From NCBI RefSeq assembly GCF_001637205.1, contig NZ_LVJH01000029.1, forward strand, positions 124,001-188,000: a stretch of 64,000 nt of DNA, read 5' to 3'. A program made the translations under genes and the position numbers. The notes below the pieces were generated by a model. It searched no databases and was not told the DNA's origin. It saw only the letters and a list, made by a program, of their open reading frames with translations. Source of the stretch: Paenibacillus glacialis. Its GTDB lineage: Bacteria; Bacillota; Bacilli; Paenibacillales; Paenibacillaceae. Positions within the stretch are counted from its first letter, which is position 1; every line of letters begins with the position of its first letter. Positions 42,531 to 52,005 of the stretch are shown in pieces.

Positions 42531-42671
42531 TTTAGAGCGGTTCCTGTAAGACTTGGATTTGTCAATGAAGGAACGGCAGGACAGGTAGAATGGATCTACG
42601 ATCGTTACATAGATCATGCGATTTATGGATTGCTACGTAGCGAGTGGAATACGCAAACGATTGTGAAATAG
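42531..42671 (+). pseudogene. C-terminal remnant of a GNAT acetyltransferase
   Basis: The frame reads PVRLGFVNEGTAGQVEW, then YIDHAIYGLLRSEW, the end of RimJ/RimL-type acetyltransferases. There is no start codon or N-terminal part, and the frame is closed upstream by a stop at 42528. About 45 residues remain of a normal ~180. Confidence 0.6.
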
Positions 42672-42699
42672 TTATTAAGTACACCTAGGGAGAAGACTT

Positions 42700-43335
42700 A
42701 TGTCATTAAATGAAACTTTGGATATCTTCAATGATAGAATGAAAAAGATAGGAACGGCAAGTCGGCAGGAGGCACATTTTCTAGGGTTATGGCATCAAAC
42801 ATTTCATTGTTGGGTGTACAGAAATACTAAAGGGCAGAGTCCAAGCTTATTGTTTCAATTGCGTGATTCCAAGAAAGATACATACCCAAGTTTGCTTGAT
42901 ATTTCTTGTGCAGGTCATCTAGTAACCGGAGAGAGTGCCGAGGATGGGGTGCGAGAATTGAAGGAAGAACTTGGTCTTGACGTCTCATTTGATGAGCTAC
43001 ATTCCTGTGGTATCTTTATTGAGGATAATACCATCACTAAGACACTTATAGATCGTGAATTCAGTCATGTTTTTTTGTATGAATGTCATAGGGATGTATC
43101 TGAATATGTGTTTCAAGTTAGTGAAGTATCGGGGCTTTACTTCATCAGTATGGATGAATTCCAGCAACTGATTCAGGGGGATATCGATTCAGTAGTTGCC
43201 GAAGGGATCTCATTGAATGAAAGCACTGGAGAACGATATGAAGAGAATAGAGAAGTGAGCTTAAGCGATTTGGTTCCACATCCCAAAGGATACTACGATC
43301 TGATTCTTCGTGAAATTAGGAGTTTGCAAGTATGA
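42700..43335 (+). CDS. Nudix hydrolase
   Basis: 211 residues. Nudix box at ~72-94 (GHLVTGESAEDGVRELKEEL then GL) with all catalytic Glu residues. Close to the group with isopentenyl-diphosphate isomerase-like N-termini (SRQEAHFLGLWHQTFHCWVY). It cleaves a nucleoside-diphosphate-linked substrate; which one is unknown. SD GGGAGAAG. Confidence 0.88.
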   Translation: MSLNETLDIFNDRMKKIGTASRQEAHFLGLWHQTFHCWVYRNTKGQSPSLLFQLRDSKKDTYPSLLDISCAGHLVTGESAEDGVRELKEELGLDVSFDELHSCGIFIEDNTITKTLIDREFSHVFLYECHRDVSEYVFQVSEVSGLYFISMDEFQQLIQGDIDSVVAEGISLNESTGERYEENREVSLSDLVPHPKGYYDLILREIRSLQV

Positions 43336-43411
43336 TCGGATCAATGGTGGATTAGCGAACAGTGATTTTGTTGAAGATGATGGGTGTATCCAAATGCATA
43401 GATCCCAGGAC

Positions 43412-43446
43412 ATGCTTAGCCAACATGGTTAAGCTTTTTTTATGCT
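43412..43446 (+). terminator. Probable terminator
   Basis: Stem GCTTAGCCA / TGGTTAAGC with a three-base loop and a T run. Confidence 0.75.
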
Positions 43447-43572
43447 CAGAAATATGAATGTTATTTAAAAGGGTAATCATGGATGTTAATACAAATCGTC
43501 CTTGTAATTCACATTGTGATAATCATTAGCGACTAAAATCGGCTTAGCAACATATATTTAGGAGGCGAAAAA

Positions 43573-45291
43573 ATGAATCGGATGTTTAAGCGTTTGGTTG
43601 TTAGTGGATTGGTTCTTTCGATAGTTGGAACAACTTCTTTGGTGATTGATCAACAACAAACTACCGTTCATGCAGCTAGTAAGTCTACGTCTAAGAACTT
43701 AATTGTGTTGATTGGGGACGGTATGGGACCAGCACAAGTCGCAGCAACGCGATACTACCAGCAATATGTAAAAGGACAAAAGCATCTGAATCTAGATCCT
43801 TATTACGTGGGTCAAGCAACTACATATGCTGACCGAGGAGAAGAAGCTGGAGTAATCGTCTCTGGTATCGTAACGGATTCTGCTTCTGCAGGAACTGCGT
43901 TCGCAACAGGTCATAAAACATATAATGCTGGTATAAGTGTGTCTAACGAGGATGTATCTAAACCGTTTGCATCCGTGATTGAAGCTGCAGAACACAGTGG
44001 GAAGGCTACCGGACTCGTAACGACTGCACGAATTACACATGCTACACCAGCTGTATATGCATCACATGTACGTAGCCGTGATAATGAATCTGCGATCGCA
44101 TCTCAATATTTGACGAGTGGCGTGGATGTGTTGTTCGGAGGAGGACTTAATTTCTTCGTAACTAAAGATGAAAAAGGAAAACGTACAGACAAGAATATCC
44201 TTCCGGACTTTGAGGCGAAGGGATATAAAGTAGTAAAAAATGCGAAAGATTTGAAGGCGATATCATCTAAAAATTCAAAAGTGCTTGGATTGTTCGGAAG
44301 TTCGCATATTGATTATGTACCAGACCGGACAGCGGATACACCGAGTTTAGCTACTATGACGTCTAAAGCGATAGAAATATTATCTGCGGACAAAAATGGC
44401 TTCGCCATGATGATTGAAGGTGGACGTATTGATCATGCAGGTCATGCCAACGATTTGCCGACGCTGGTTCAAGAAGCACTTGATTTCGATGCTGCTTTCA
44501 AAGTTGTACTCGATTTCGCTAAAAAGGATGGCAATACTTCCATTGTGGTTACTGCCGATCATGAAACAGGTGGCTTATCCTTATCACGTGATGATATTTA
44601 TGAAGTTAATATCGACTTGTGGAATAAGCAAAAACATTCCTCAGAGAACATAGCGAAGGCATTAGCTGGAGCCACAACGATCGCTGACATCAAAACAATC
44701 GTGTCAGGCAATACATGGATCACTGATCTTTCAGATGAAGAAGCTCAAGTTATTTTGGATGGAGATGGATCTTCTTATAAACGTGAAGGGGCTTATAATG
44801 CAGTGATCTCTAAACGGTTATTGGTTGGTTGGTCAGGACACGGACATTCCGCAGTGGATGTAGGCGTATGGGCATATGGTCCAATCGCTGATAAAGTAAA
44901 AGGCCAAATTGACAATACACAAATAGCAATTGCTAGTGCAACCAGCATTGGTGTTGACCTGAACAAGGTAACAACAGATCTACAATCGAAATACCTGTAT
45001 CCTAAATTTAAAATGAGTGAAGCTAAAGAAGTTCTTGTCCCTGCTAAGTCATTGATTACTGCACTTGGGGGTACTTATACTTCTAGCAATGGTAAGGCTA
45101 AACTTTCTTTTCAAAAGAATACGATTGAAATTGATTTAAGCACCAACTCCACGAAATGGAATGGTACAGCAGCTTCTTATAAGGCAGAAGTTGATAAAGA
45201 AACGCTATATTTACCTCTAGCTGCATTTACTAAACTCACTGGGAAAAAACTGCAATGGGATACGTTATCCGAACGGATTTTATTGAAGTAA
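43573..45291 (+). CDS. Secreted alkaline phosphatase with C-terminal stalk domain
   Basis: 572 residues. Signal peptide to ~35 (cut near VHAAS). Alkaline phosphatase domain ~40-460: metal Asp in LIGDGMG (~49), nucleophile Ser103 in TDSASAGTA, ligands in EGGRIDHAGHAND (~281), TADHETGG (~328) and GWSGHGHSA (~418). The last ~95 residues are a copper-amine-oxidase-like stalk domain (VLVPAKSLITALGG, LYLPLAAFTKL), typical of Paenibacillus exported enzymes. Releases phosphate from organic esters outside the cell. I did not find a clear PhoP box. SD AGGAGG. Confidence 0.92.
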   Translation: MNRMFKRLVVSGLVLSIVGTTSLVIDQQQTTVHAASKSTSKNLIVLIGDGMGPAQVAATRYYQQYVKGQKHLNLDPYYVGQATTYADRGEEAGVIVSGIVTDSASAGTAFATGHKTYNAGISVSNEDVSKPFASVIEAAEHSGKATGLVTTARITHATPAVYASHVRSRDNESAIASQYLTSGVDVLFGGGLNFFVTKDEKGKRTDKNILPDFEAKGYKVVKNAKDLKAISSKNSKVLGLFGSSHIDYVPDRTADTPSLATMTSKAIEILSADKNGFAMMIEGGRIDHAGHANDLPTLVQEALDFDAAFKVVLDFAKKDGNTSIVVTADHETGGLSLSRDDIYEVNIDLWNKQKHSSENIAKALAGATTIADIKTIVSGNTWITDLSDEEAQVILDGDGSSYKREGAYNAVISKRLLVGWSGHGHSAVDVGVWAYGPIADKVKGQIDNTQIAIASATSIGVDLNKVTTDLQSKYLYPKFKMSEAKEVLVPAKSLITALGGTYTSSNGKAKLSFQKNTIEIDLSTNSTKWNGTAASYKAEVDKETLYLPLAAFTKLTGKKLQWDTLSERILLK

Positions 45292-45363
45292 AAGTATGAT
45301 GCCAGACTAAGTAATACGACGCAAGAAGAAACAGAAAGAAAGTAGAAGCAGGACGACGAAAGA

Positions 45364-45401
45364 CAAAGGAACAGGAGAAATCATTCTCCTGTTCCTTTTC
45401 T
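45364..45401 (+). terminator. Terminator after alkaline phosphatase
   Basis: Perfect stem AAAGGAACAGGAGAA / TTCTCCTGTTCCTTT with a four-base loop and T run. Confidence 0.92.
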
Positions 45402-45469
45402 AATTGATGATACAACAGACGACAAGGTTATTGTAGTTGACGGATTGTCCATTCTGGAAAAGGTGAGGT

Positions 45470-45499
45470 TTGACATTTCGTCATATTAAAATGTGTAAT
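45470..45499 (+). promoter_or_regulatory. Probable SigA promoter of the two-component genes
   Basis: TTGACA at 45470-45475, 18-base spacer, TGTAAT at 45494-45499, about 43 bases before the response-regulator ATG. Confidence 0.5.
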
Positions 45500-45541
45500 A
45501 GAAGCAATATAATGAAGTTATATGCCGAAGGAGGTGGAGTC

Positions 45542-46234
45542 ATGCCAAATATATTAATTGTAGAAGATGATATGGCTTTGAATAATGGCATTGTTTTAAC
45601 TTTAAAACAGGATAATTTTGTGTTTATGCAAGCTTTAACTGTGAAACAGGCAAAGGAACAATTAGATACGAATCAAGTAGATTTAATTATATTGGATATC
45701 AACTTACCTGATGGCAACGGGTGTGACCTCTGCCAAGACATTCGTAAGACATCTGCAGTTCCTATCATATTCTTAACCGCAAATGACATGGAGTTGGATG
45801 TGGTAACGGGCTTGGGGTTAGGTGGAGACGACTACATAACGAAACCATTCAGTCTAATGATTCTACGAGCGAGGGTATCTACTATTTTGCGAAGAGCTGT
45901 CAAATCATTGGCGGACAAGGTTGTCATTGATGACTTTGTGTTTGATTTTGAAAATATGAAGTTTTATAAAAATAAGAATGAGATTGTACTTAGTAAAACT
46001 GAACAAAGATTATTAAAAGTACTGATCATGAACAAGGGTATAGTTCTTTCGCGTGCTAATCTTGTTGATAAAATCTGGACAGAGGACTCAGAATATGTAG
46101 ATGAGAATGCCCTATCGGTTACGATTAGTCGTCTGAGAAACAAATTAGAGGAGTACCCTTCCAAGCCCCAATACATTCAAATGGTGTATGGACTAGGGTA
46201 CACATGGGCGGTGGAACAAGATAAACACAACTAA
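45542..46234 (+). CDS. OmpR-family response regulator
   Basis: 230 residues from ATG 45542 (SD GGAGGTGG); the open frame begins earlier. Receiver domain with acidic pair ED (8-10), phospho-acceptor Asp52 (LIILDINLPDG), Thr in FLTAND and Lys in ITKPF. A winged-helix DNA-binding domain follows (~125-225, ENALSVTISRLRNKLE). Pairs with the kinase gene four bases downstream and probably controls the ABC transporter genes that follow, as in Bce-like peptide-resistance modules. Confidence 0.92.
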   Translation: MPNILIVEDDMALNNGIVLTLKQDNFVFMQALTVKQAKEQLDTNQVDLIILDINLPDGNGCDLCQDIRKTSAVPIIFLTANDMELDVVTGLGLGGDDYITKPFSLMILRARVSTILRRAVKSLADKVVIDDFVFDFENMKFYKNKNEIVLSKTEQRLLKVLIMNKGIVLSRANLVDKIWTEDSEYVDENALSVTISRLRNKLEEYPSKPQYIQMVYGLGYTWAVEQDKHN

Positions 46235-46238
46235 TCTA

Positions 46239-47147
46239 ATGGTGAGTGTCGTAGCTATGGTTGTCTTAGTATTCGCTTTCCTATCGGTTCTCTATATGCG
46301 TCACAGAGAAAAAACTACGATTCAAAGAATGAATGAGCTATTAGACAGCGCAATAAACAATACGTTCTCTGAACCTACTTATGATGAAACGATGATATCT
46401 GCGTTAGAAAGTAAGTTGAGTCGCTTCTTGACGTTGTCTAAATCTTCTGAAAGTAATATCGCAGAGGAAAGAAACAGAATTAAAGCCTTGGTATCGGACA
46501 TCTCGCATCAGACGAAAACACCTATTTCAAACATCATGATGTATGCTCAGCTGTTACAGGAGCAGGGAGAGTTGTCAGAGCAGTCAAAGAGTTGTGTGGA
46601 AGAAATTACAATACAGTCAGAGAAACTGAGCTTTCTGATTCAAGCCCTAGTGAGAACTTCACGACTCGAAACAGGCCTAATTACAGTCAATCCAATGCAA
46701 TCATCGGTTGCAGTGTTATTAATGAATGCAGTGGATGCTGTTACCAAAAAGGCTGAAGAGAACCAAATTACTGTAAATGTAACATGTGATCACAATCTAC
46801 AAGCTTTTTTTGATCCCAAGTGGACGGAGGAAGCGATTTATAACATCTTGGATAATGGGGTGAAATATACCCGAGCGGGAGGACATATTTGGATATCGGC
46901 AGTCGCTTACGAGCTGTTTACTCGCATTGATATTGAAGACAATGGCATTGGGATAGAAGAACAGGATATAAACAATATCTTCAAAAGATTTTACCGATCT
47001 GTACATGTCAATCCATATGAGGGTGTAGGGATAGGGCTCTATCTAACAAGAGAAATTGTCTCTGTAGAAGGTGGATATATCAAGGTGAAATCTGAGCTGG
47101 GGAAGGGGACGGTCTTTTCAGTGTTTCTCCCGAACGGCTTAGTGTAA
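46239..47147 (+). CDS. Sensor histidine kinase with minimal sensor region
   Basis: 302 residues. One N-terminal membrane helix (2-20), no extracellular domain, short linker, then HisKA with His90 in VSDISHQTKTPIS. HATPase motifs follow: N box EAIYNILDNGVKYT, G1 DIEDNGIGI, G2 GVGIGLYL. The lack of a sensing domain suggests that the partner transporter supplies the signal, as for intramembrane-sensing kinases of Bce type. Start overlaps nothing; SD is poor, so it is probably coupled to the regulator gene. Confidence 0.92.
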   Translation: MVSVVAMVVLVFAFLSVLYMRHREKTTIQRMNELLDSAINNTFSEPTYDETMISALESKLSRFLTLSKSSESNIAEERNRIKALVSDISHQTKTPISNIMMYAQLLQEQGELSEQSKSCVEEITIQSEKLSFLIQALVRTSRLETGLITVNPMQSSVAVLLMNAVDAVTKKAEENQITVNVTCDHNLQAFFDPKWTEEAIYNILDNGVKYTRAGGHIWISAVAYELFTRIDIEDNGIGIEEQDINNIFKRFYRSVHVNPYEGVGIGLYLTREIVSVEGGYIKVKSELGKGTVFSVFLPNGLV

Positions 47148-47204
47148 TTTGAAATCTTTCAATACTGTTAGATTTGAGAAAGAGCCTCGAAAGATTTGGA
47201 TGTT

Positions 47205-47237
47205 AAAGTCTATGCAGAAGAGGTATAGACTTTTTTT
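47205..47237 (+). terminator. Terminator between kinase and ABC genes
   Basis: 9-bp perfect stem AAAGTCTAT / ATAGACTTT followed by TTTT. It lies 16 bases before the ABC ATPase start, so transporter expression is separated from kinase expression or attenuated. Confidence 0.75.
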
Positions 47238-47253
47238 GTGGAGGTATGATCGA

Positions 47254-47931
47254 ATGATTATTTTGGAGACAAGAAACTTAACCAAGCTGTACGGTAGGGA
47301 ACCGAATATGGTAAAGGCTTTAAATGGAATTAATCTGACCATACACAATGGGGAGTTTGTGGCGGTTGTGGGCACTTCTGGTAGTGGTAAATCAACGTTG
47401 TTACATATGTTAGGCGGTTTGGACAGGCCGACTTCAGGACACGTTATTGTCAATGGGAAAGAGATTTTTGGTTTGAAAGATAATGAGTTGACCATATTTA
47501 GACGAAGAAATATTGGATTTATATTTCAAAGTTATAACCTTGTACCCGTATTAAATGTTTACGAGAATATCACATTACCCATTGAGTTGGATGGTAATAA
47601 TATAGATAAAGCCTATGTGGATACAATTATTGAAGTTCTTGGGCTAGAATCCAAGCTCACTAATCTGCCAAGTCAGCTGTCTGGTGGACAACAACAGAGG
47701 GTAGCCATCGCACGTGCGCTAGCTACTAAACCGGCGATCATACTTGCGGACGAGCCTACAGGTAACCTCGACAGCAAAACTAGTCAGGATGTCTTAGGTC
47801 TAATCAAGGTGACTAGCCAACAATTTAACCAGACGATTGTGATGATTACACATAATGAGGAGATTGCACAGTTGGCGGACCGCAGTATTCACATTGAAGA
47901 TGGCGAAATTGTTGTTGGTGTGAAGGGATGA
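47254..47931 (+). CDS. ABC transporter ATPase (MacB/LolD-like)
   Basis: 226 residues from ATG 47254 (SD GGAGG); the open frame continues upstream through the terminator. Walker A GTSGSGKST (~40), signature QLSGGQQQR (~140), Walker B ILADEPTGNLD (~162-172), the TGNLD ending being typical of FtsX-type transporter partners. Its stop overlaps the start of the permease (ATGA). Powers a mechanotransmission or peptide-detoxification transporter. Confidence 0.92.
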   Translation: MIILETRNLTKLYGREPNMVKALNGINLTIHNGEFVAVVGTSGSGKSTLLHMLGGLDRPTSGHVIVNGKEIFGLKDNELTIFRRRNIGFIFQSYNLVPVLNVYENITLPIELDGNNIDKAYVDTIIEVLGLESKLTNLPSQLSGGQQQRVAIARALATKPAIILADEPTGNLDSKTSQDVLGLIKVTSQQFNQTIVMITHNEEIAQLADRSIHIEDGEIVVGVKG

Positions 47932-50396
47932 TAAAAGTCGCTAATCACAAAGTCATCAATCGGTTGGTATTCAAAAGCTTTAAAGCGAACAGAACTAGAA
48001 ACTGGATTGCGATTATTGCCATTGCGCTTACGACTATTTTATTCACCACATTGTTTACGATTAGTTATGGATTAGTGAATACCTTTCAAACAGAAACGAT
48101 GCGTCAATCAGGTGGTGGTGCTCATGCTAGTCTGAAATATCTTTCTGAAGAGCAGTATCAGAAGTTGAAGAATCATCCGCTTATCAAGGATATTGGAAGA
48201 ACTATTTTTGTGAATATGGCAGATAATAAAGAATTTCTTAAACGTCATACTGAAATCGCCTATGCCGATAGTGTTGCTATGAAGCTAGGATTCAATACCC
48301 CAACCACGGGTGAAATACCGATTGAACCAAATGAAATCATTGCTGATACAGTGACATTGGATTTACTGGGTGTTCCTCATAAGATTGAGGAAAAGGTGAC
48401 GTTGGAGTATAGCATTAAGGGAGAGAAACGTTCACGTGATTTTGTGGTAACAGGTTTTTATGAGGGTGATCCTACATTTGCGGCGGGATTGGTCTTTGTT
48501 TCTCGATCCTTTATTGATGCAGAACTCGCCAACATAGAGCCGAATTATTACAAGAACTTTGATTTGACCGGTACGATACGCGCAGATATTATGTTTAGAA
48601 ATAGCTTGAATATTGAGCAGAATATCCAAAAAGTTATTACAGATAGCGGGTATAGTCTTATAGAGAGTGATGCCAATTATATAGCATACGGTGTCAACTG
48701 GGCGTATATGTCCACAAATTTTGGCTGGGATGCTCAAACCATAATTAGCTTCATGATCGGAGCGATTCTAATTATTCTCACTGGTTATCTGATCATCTAC
48801 AATATTTTTCAGATATCCGTCATTAAAGATATTCGTTTTTATGGTCTATTAAAAACGATCGGTACGACGCCTAAGCAGATAAAACGAATTATTAGTAGGC
48901 AGGCATTTATCCTCTCAATCATAGGTATACCCTTAGGTATTATCATCGGATATGTACTAGGCAATACGCTTCTTCCCTTGGTAGTTAATATATCCAGTTA
49001 TGGTGGAAAGACCAGCGCTTCAGCAAGTCCTATGATATTCATTGGATCTATTGTGTTCTCTCTAATCACAGTATATATCAGTTGTCGGAAGCCAGGAAAG
49101 ATCGCGGCATCGGTCTCACCTGTAGAGGCGGTACGATTTAGTGGTGTATCCTTGAGAACAAAACGTATAATGAAGAAATCTACCGATGGTGGTAAATTGT
49201 ACAAAATGGCTCTTTCTAACCTTGGTAGAAATAGAAAAAGAACGATTATAGTAGTCATTTCGATGTCACTCAGTCTAATTTTACTTAATTCAATATTTAC
49301 GATCTCTAAAGGGTTGGATATGGATAAGTTCGTCAGTAACTTTGTTAAAACAGATTTCCTAATTGGGCACGCCAACTATTTCAATACACTTAATGGTTTT
49401 CGGTTTGAGGAGGATGCTATAAGCGAAAGCTTTATTAAAGAGGTCAGTGCTAAAGAAGGCTTTAAAGATGGGGGTAGATTGTATTACAACATCCATGAGG
49501 GAACGATATTAGATAACAATAAAGAGGAACTTTTACAGTTATTTGGATTGGAAGACTTCCCGCTTAATCAATTAGAAATTGTAGAAGGAGAGTTCCATAT
49601 TGCTAAATTCAAGTCTGGTAAATATATCATTGAGGGATTATCAGATGATGATAATGGCAATATCTATTGGAATAAATCACACTACGATATTGGTGAGAAG
49701 GTTAAGATAACTACCGAAAGTGGGGTCCATGAATATGAGGTCATGGCAAAAACAAGAATGGGTCTAAATAATCATGTACGCTCTTGGGGAGATTATGGGT
49801 TCTATCTTCCTGCGAAGGAGTTCACGTCGATCGTGCTGAACCCGACGGTTATGAGTTATCAATTCAATGTGGAAGAGATCTACTTGTCCGACATGAATGC
49901 GTTTGTTAAGAGTTATACGGAAAATGTGGAACCTGCTATGGATTACGAATCTAAAGATTTATTTGTGGGAGAATTCAAAAAAATGCAGAATACGCTGTTG
50001 ACGGTTGGTGGCGTGTTAAGTCTTATAATTGGTTTAATTGGTATTCTGAACTTTATCAATTCGATTCTCACCAGCATTATTGCTAGACGGCAGGAATTTG
50101 CGATGCTTCAAAGTATAGGGATGACGGATAAGCAGTTGAACAAACTACTGATATTTGAAAGTTTATTCTATGCTCTAGCTACCATAGTCATTTCACTAAC
50201 GTTCGGAGTTTTATTCTCTTATTTCATCATTAACGGTATCGTCAGTAATTTGTGGTTCTTCAGCTATTCATTTGTTATTTCACCACTTCTGTTGTCCTAT
50301 CCCGTATTACTTATTGTGTCTGTTATCATTCCATTTGTTGTTTATCATGGTGTGAACAAGCATACGATTGTGGAAAGGTTGAGGGAGTTAGATTAG
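47928..50396 (+). CDS. FtsX-family ABC permease (822 aa)
   Basis: 822 residues with two FtsX units: one membrane helix at ~20-50, a large extracytoplasmic domain (~60-270), then helices (~270-400), and a second set with an extracytoplasmic part (~455-680) and final helices (~685-815). The two FtsX regions carry the expected segments GLLKTIGTTPKQIKRII and AMLQSIGMTDKQLNKLL. It is larger than BceB (about 650) and lacks the BceB topology, so it more likely belongs to the MacB-like exporters. Probable antimicrobial-peptide resistance or sensing, with the adjacent two-component system. Confidence 0.88.
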   Translation: MIKVANHKVINRLVFKSFKANRTRNWIAIIAIALTTILFTTLFTISYGLVNTFQTETMRQSGGGAHASLKYLSEEQYQKLKNHPLIKDIGRTIFVNMADNKEFLKRHTEIAYADSVAMKLGFNTPTTGEIPIEPNEIIADTVTLDLLGVPHKIEEKVTLEYSIKGEKRSRDFVVTGFYEGDPTFAAGLVFVSRSFIDAELANIEPNYYKNFDLTGTIRADIMFRNSLNIEQNIQKVITDSGYSLIESDANYIAYGVNWAYMSTNFGWDAQTIISFMIGAILIILTGYLIIYNIFQISVIKDIRFYGLLKTIGTTPKQIKRIISRQAFILSIIGIPLGIIIGYVLGNTLLPLVVNISSYGGKTSASASPMIFIGSIVFSLITVYISCRKPGKIAASVSPVEAVRFSGVSLRTKRIMKKSTDGGKLYKMALSNLGRNRKRTIIVVISMSLSLILLNSIFTISKGLDMDKFVSNFVKTDFLIGHANYFNTLNGFRFEEDAISESFIKEVSAKEGFKDGGRLYYNIHEGTILDNNKEELLQLFGLEDFPLNQLEIVEGEFHIAKFKSGKYIIEGLSDDDNGNIYWNKSHYDIGEKVKITTESGVHEYEVMAKTRMGLNNHVRSWGDYGFYLPAKEFTSIVLNPTVMSYQFNVEEIYLSDMNAFVKSYTENVEPAMDYESKDLFVGEFKKMQNTLLTVGGVLSLIIGLIGILNFINSILTSIIARRQEFAMLQSIGMTDKQLNKLLIFESLFYALATIVISLTFGVLFSYFIINGIVSNLWFFSYSFVISPLLLSYPVLLIVSVIIPFVVYHGVNKHTIVERLRELD

Positions 50397-50439
50397 AGAG
50401 AATAGATTACTTTAGTGATCTCCATAGATTGGAGTAAGA

Positions 50440-50474
50440 TACGAAGTACGGTTAATCCGTACTTCATTTTTTTG
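50440..50474 (+). terminator. Terminator after permease
   Basis: Perfect stem GAAGTACGG / CCGTACTTC with loop TTAAT and a T run. Confidence 0.9.
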
Positions 50475-50497
50475 TGTGAAGTAATAAGTCGGACATA

Positions 50498-50556
50498 AAG
50501 ATTGACTAGTTGAGAAAGATTCTCATGAATCGTGATTTCAATCACAAGTCAATCTT
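50498..50556 (+). other. Branched inverted repeat upstream of the cupin gene
   Basis: Outer arms AAGATTGACT / AGTCAATCTT (50498-50507 and 50547-50556) enclose two perfect hairpins, GAGAA-AGA-TTCTC (50512-50524) and GTGAT-TTCA-ATCAC (50532-50545). A three-way junction is predicted about 90 bases before the cupin start. Confidence 0.5.
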
Positions 50557-50643
50557 CATATCTTCTTTAAGATGAATTTAAGACCTTAACTAGCATTTGA
50601 ATGAGATCAATACATTGAACTAATAAAATAGGAGGTTTATATA

Positions 50644-50985
50644 ATGGAAAAGAAAGAGTTACAAACAGTCAAAGACTATAATCAGGACAAATTCACCAAA
50701 CGGATTCTGTTTAAAAGTGGGGAGAGTGTTGTCTTTGTACTAAACTTTATGCCTGGACAAGAACTACCTACACACCAACATCCAGGAACAGCATTATTTA
50801 TCCTTGTACTTGATGGAAGCGGGACTGTAACGATAGATGGAGAAGAATCTGTCTTAATTAAGGATGATGTTATTTCTTGTGAAGGAGACGAGCATTTTTC
50901 TTTCAAAAATACTGGAGTCACTCCGACAAGTCTCTATGTCGTGCTTAGTAAAATTCCAAATGATAAATATGCTCAGGATATATAA
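50644..50985 (+). CDS. Cupin-domain protein
   Basis: 113 residues, one cupin barrel. First motif LPTHQHPGTALFILVLDGSG (~40-59) has two His but lacks the usual Glu; second motif is around HFSFKNTGVTPTSLYVV (~87-103). Could bind a metal with reduced ligand set or a small ligand. Function unknown. SD GGAGG. Ends before a stable hairpin. Confidence 0.8.
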   Translation: MEKKELQTVKDYNQDKFTKRILFKSGESVVFVLNFMPGQELPTHQHPGTALFILVLDGSGTVTIDGEESVLIKDDVISCEGDEHFSFKNTGVTPTSLYVVLSKIPNDKYAQDI

Positions 50986-51010
50986 GAAGCTAAAATAACT
51001 GTGGAAAATA

Positions 51011-51049
51011 GGACATCTATTAGTCAAATCTGACTAAGGGATGTCCTTT
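51011..51049 (+). terminator. Terminator after cupin
   Basis: Stem AGGACATCTATTAGTCA / TGACTAAGGGATGTCCT with small mismatches and a T run. Confidence 0.8.
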
Positions 51050-51175
51050 GATCGTATTATTAATGATATAAAGTGATCTCAGTCATAATGTGATTAATTC
51101 TGTGGCGAAGTATCATGTATAATGGATGTAATCTTGGAAATGACAAGAATAAATATGGAATACCGATGAGGAGAA

Positions 51176-51907
51176 ATGATGTTCCTTCGTAGTGTTGAAT
51201 TATTAAGAGAAAAGATAACACAAGATGATCAGAATCAATATCCATTCTCGATTCCCACAATTCAATCTTTGGATGTTATTAAATTGACGAGTAACGTAAC
51301 TTTTTTCGTTGGGGAGAATGGTTCGGGTAAATCTACGTTACTTGAGGCGATGGCCTATCAATGTGGGTTTAATACTGCTGGAGGTGGCAGGAACAACAAC
51401 TATAACCTTGAGGCTTCAGAATCTGCATTAGGTGAGCACATTCGATTGTCATGGTTACCCAAAATAACGAATGGTTTCTTCCTGAGGGCAGAATCGTATT
51501 ATAACTTTGCTACACATATCGACTCCATCGATGGACAGCGATACTATGGAGGACGATCTTTACATGAACAATCCCATGGAGAGTCCTTTTTGAGTTTATT
51601 TGTTAATCGATTTAGTGGAAAAGGAATTTATCTACTGGATGAGCCAGAAGCGGCATTGTCCCCCGCAAGACAACTCGCATTTCTTAGAGTATTATACGAT
51701 CTACAAGATACATCACAGTTTATTATTGCAACACACTCTCCCATTATTTTGGGGTTCCCCGATGCACAAATTCTTAGCTTCGATCATTCACGAATACGAG
51801 AGGTTCAATATGAGGAGACAGAGCATTATCAGCTCACTAGAAGATTCCTTGAGAATAAGAAACAATATTTGAATGAGTTATTTGCTGAGCGTGAAGATGA
51901 CATCTAG
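51176..51907 (+). CDS. COG3910-type AAA ATPase (ABC-like)
   Basis: 243 residues. Walker A GENGSGKST (~45-53), ABC-like signature HGESFL (~132-137), Walker B GIYLLDEPEAALSP (~149-162) and H-loop ATHSP (~187). The family is a set of stand-alone ATPases similar to SMC/RecF heads, of unknown biological role. No partner nuclease such as OLD or HNH is fused. The SD GAGGAGAAATG precedes two ATGs; the first is used. Confidence 0.85.
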   Translation: MMFLRSVELLREKITQDDQNQYPFSIPTIQSLDVIKLTSNVTFFVGENGSGKSTLLEAMAYQCGFNTAGGGRNNNYNLEASESALGEHIRLSWLPKITNGFFLRAESYYNFATHIDSIDGQRYYGGRSLHEQSHGESFLSLFVNRFSGKGIYLLDEPEAALSPARQLAFLRVLYDLQDTSQFIIATHSPIILGFPDAQILSFDHSRIREVQYEETEHYQLTRRFLENKKQYLNELFAEREDDI

Positions 51908-51920
51908 ATTAAAATGAGAA

Positions 51921-51966
51921 CAATGGATAGAGAAGTAGATCATTCGTCTACTTCTCTATCCATTGT
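51921..51966. terminator. Strong bidirectional terminator
   Basis: Perfect 19-bp arms (51921-51939 and 51947-51965) between convergent genes. Confidence 0.92.
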
Positions 51967-52005
51967 TTGTTAGGCCTATAAACATTGGTTTACTATGGAA
52001 CGTTA

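Noticed and set aside
43446..43572. PhoP box upstream of alkaline phosphatase
   Set aside because: Single TT-A-A-like hexamers exist, but not the direct repeats with 11-base spacing that are needed.
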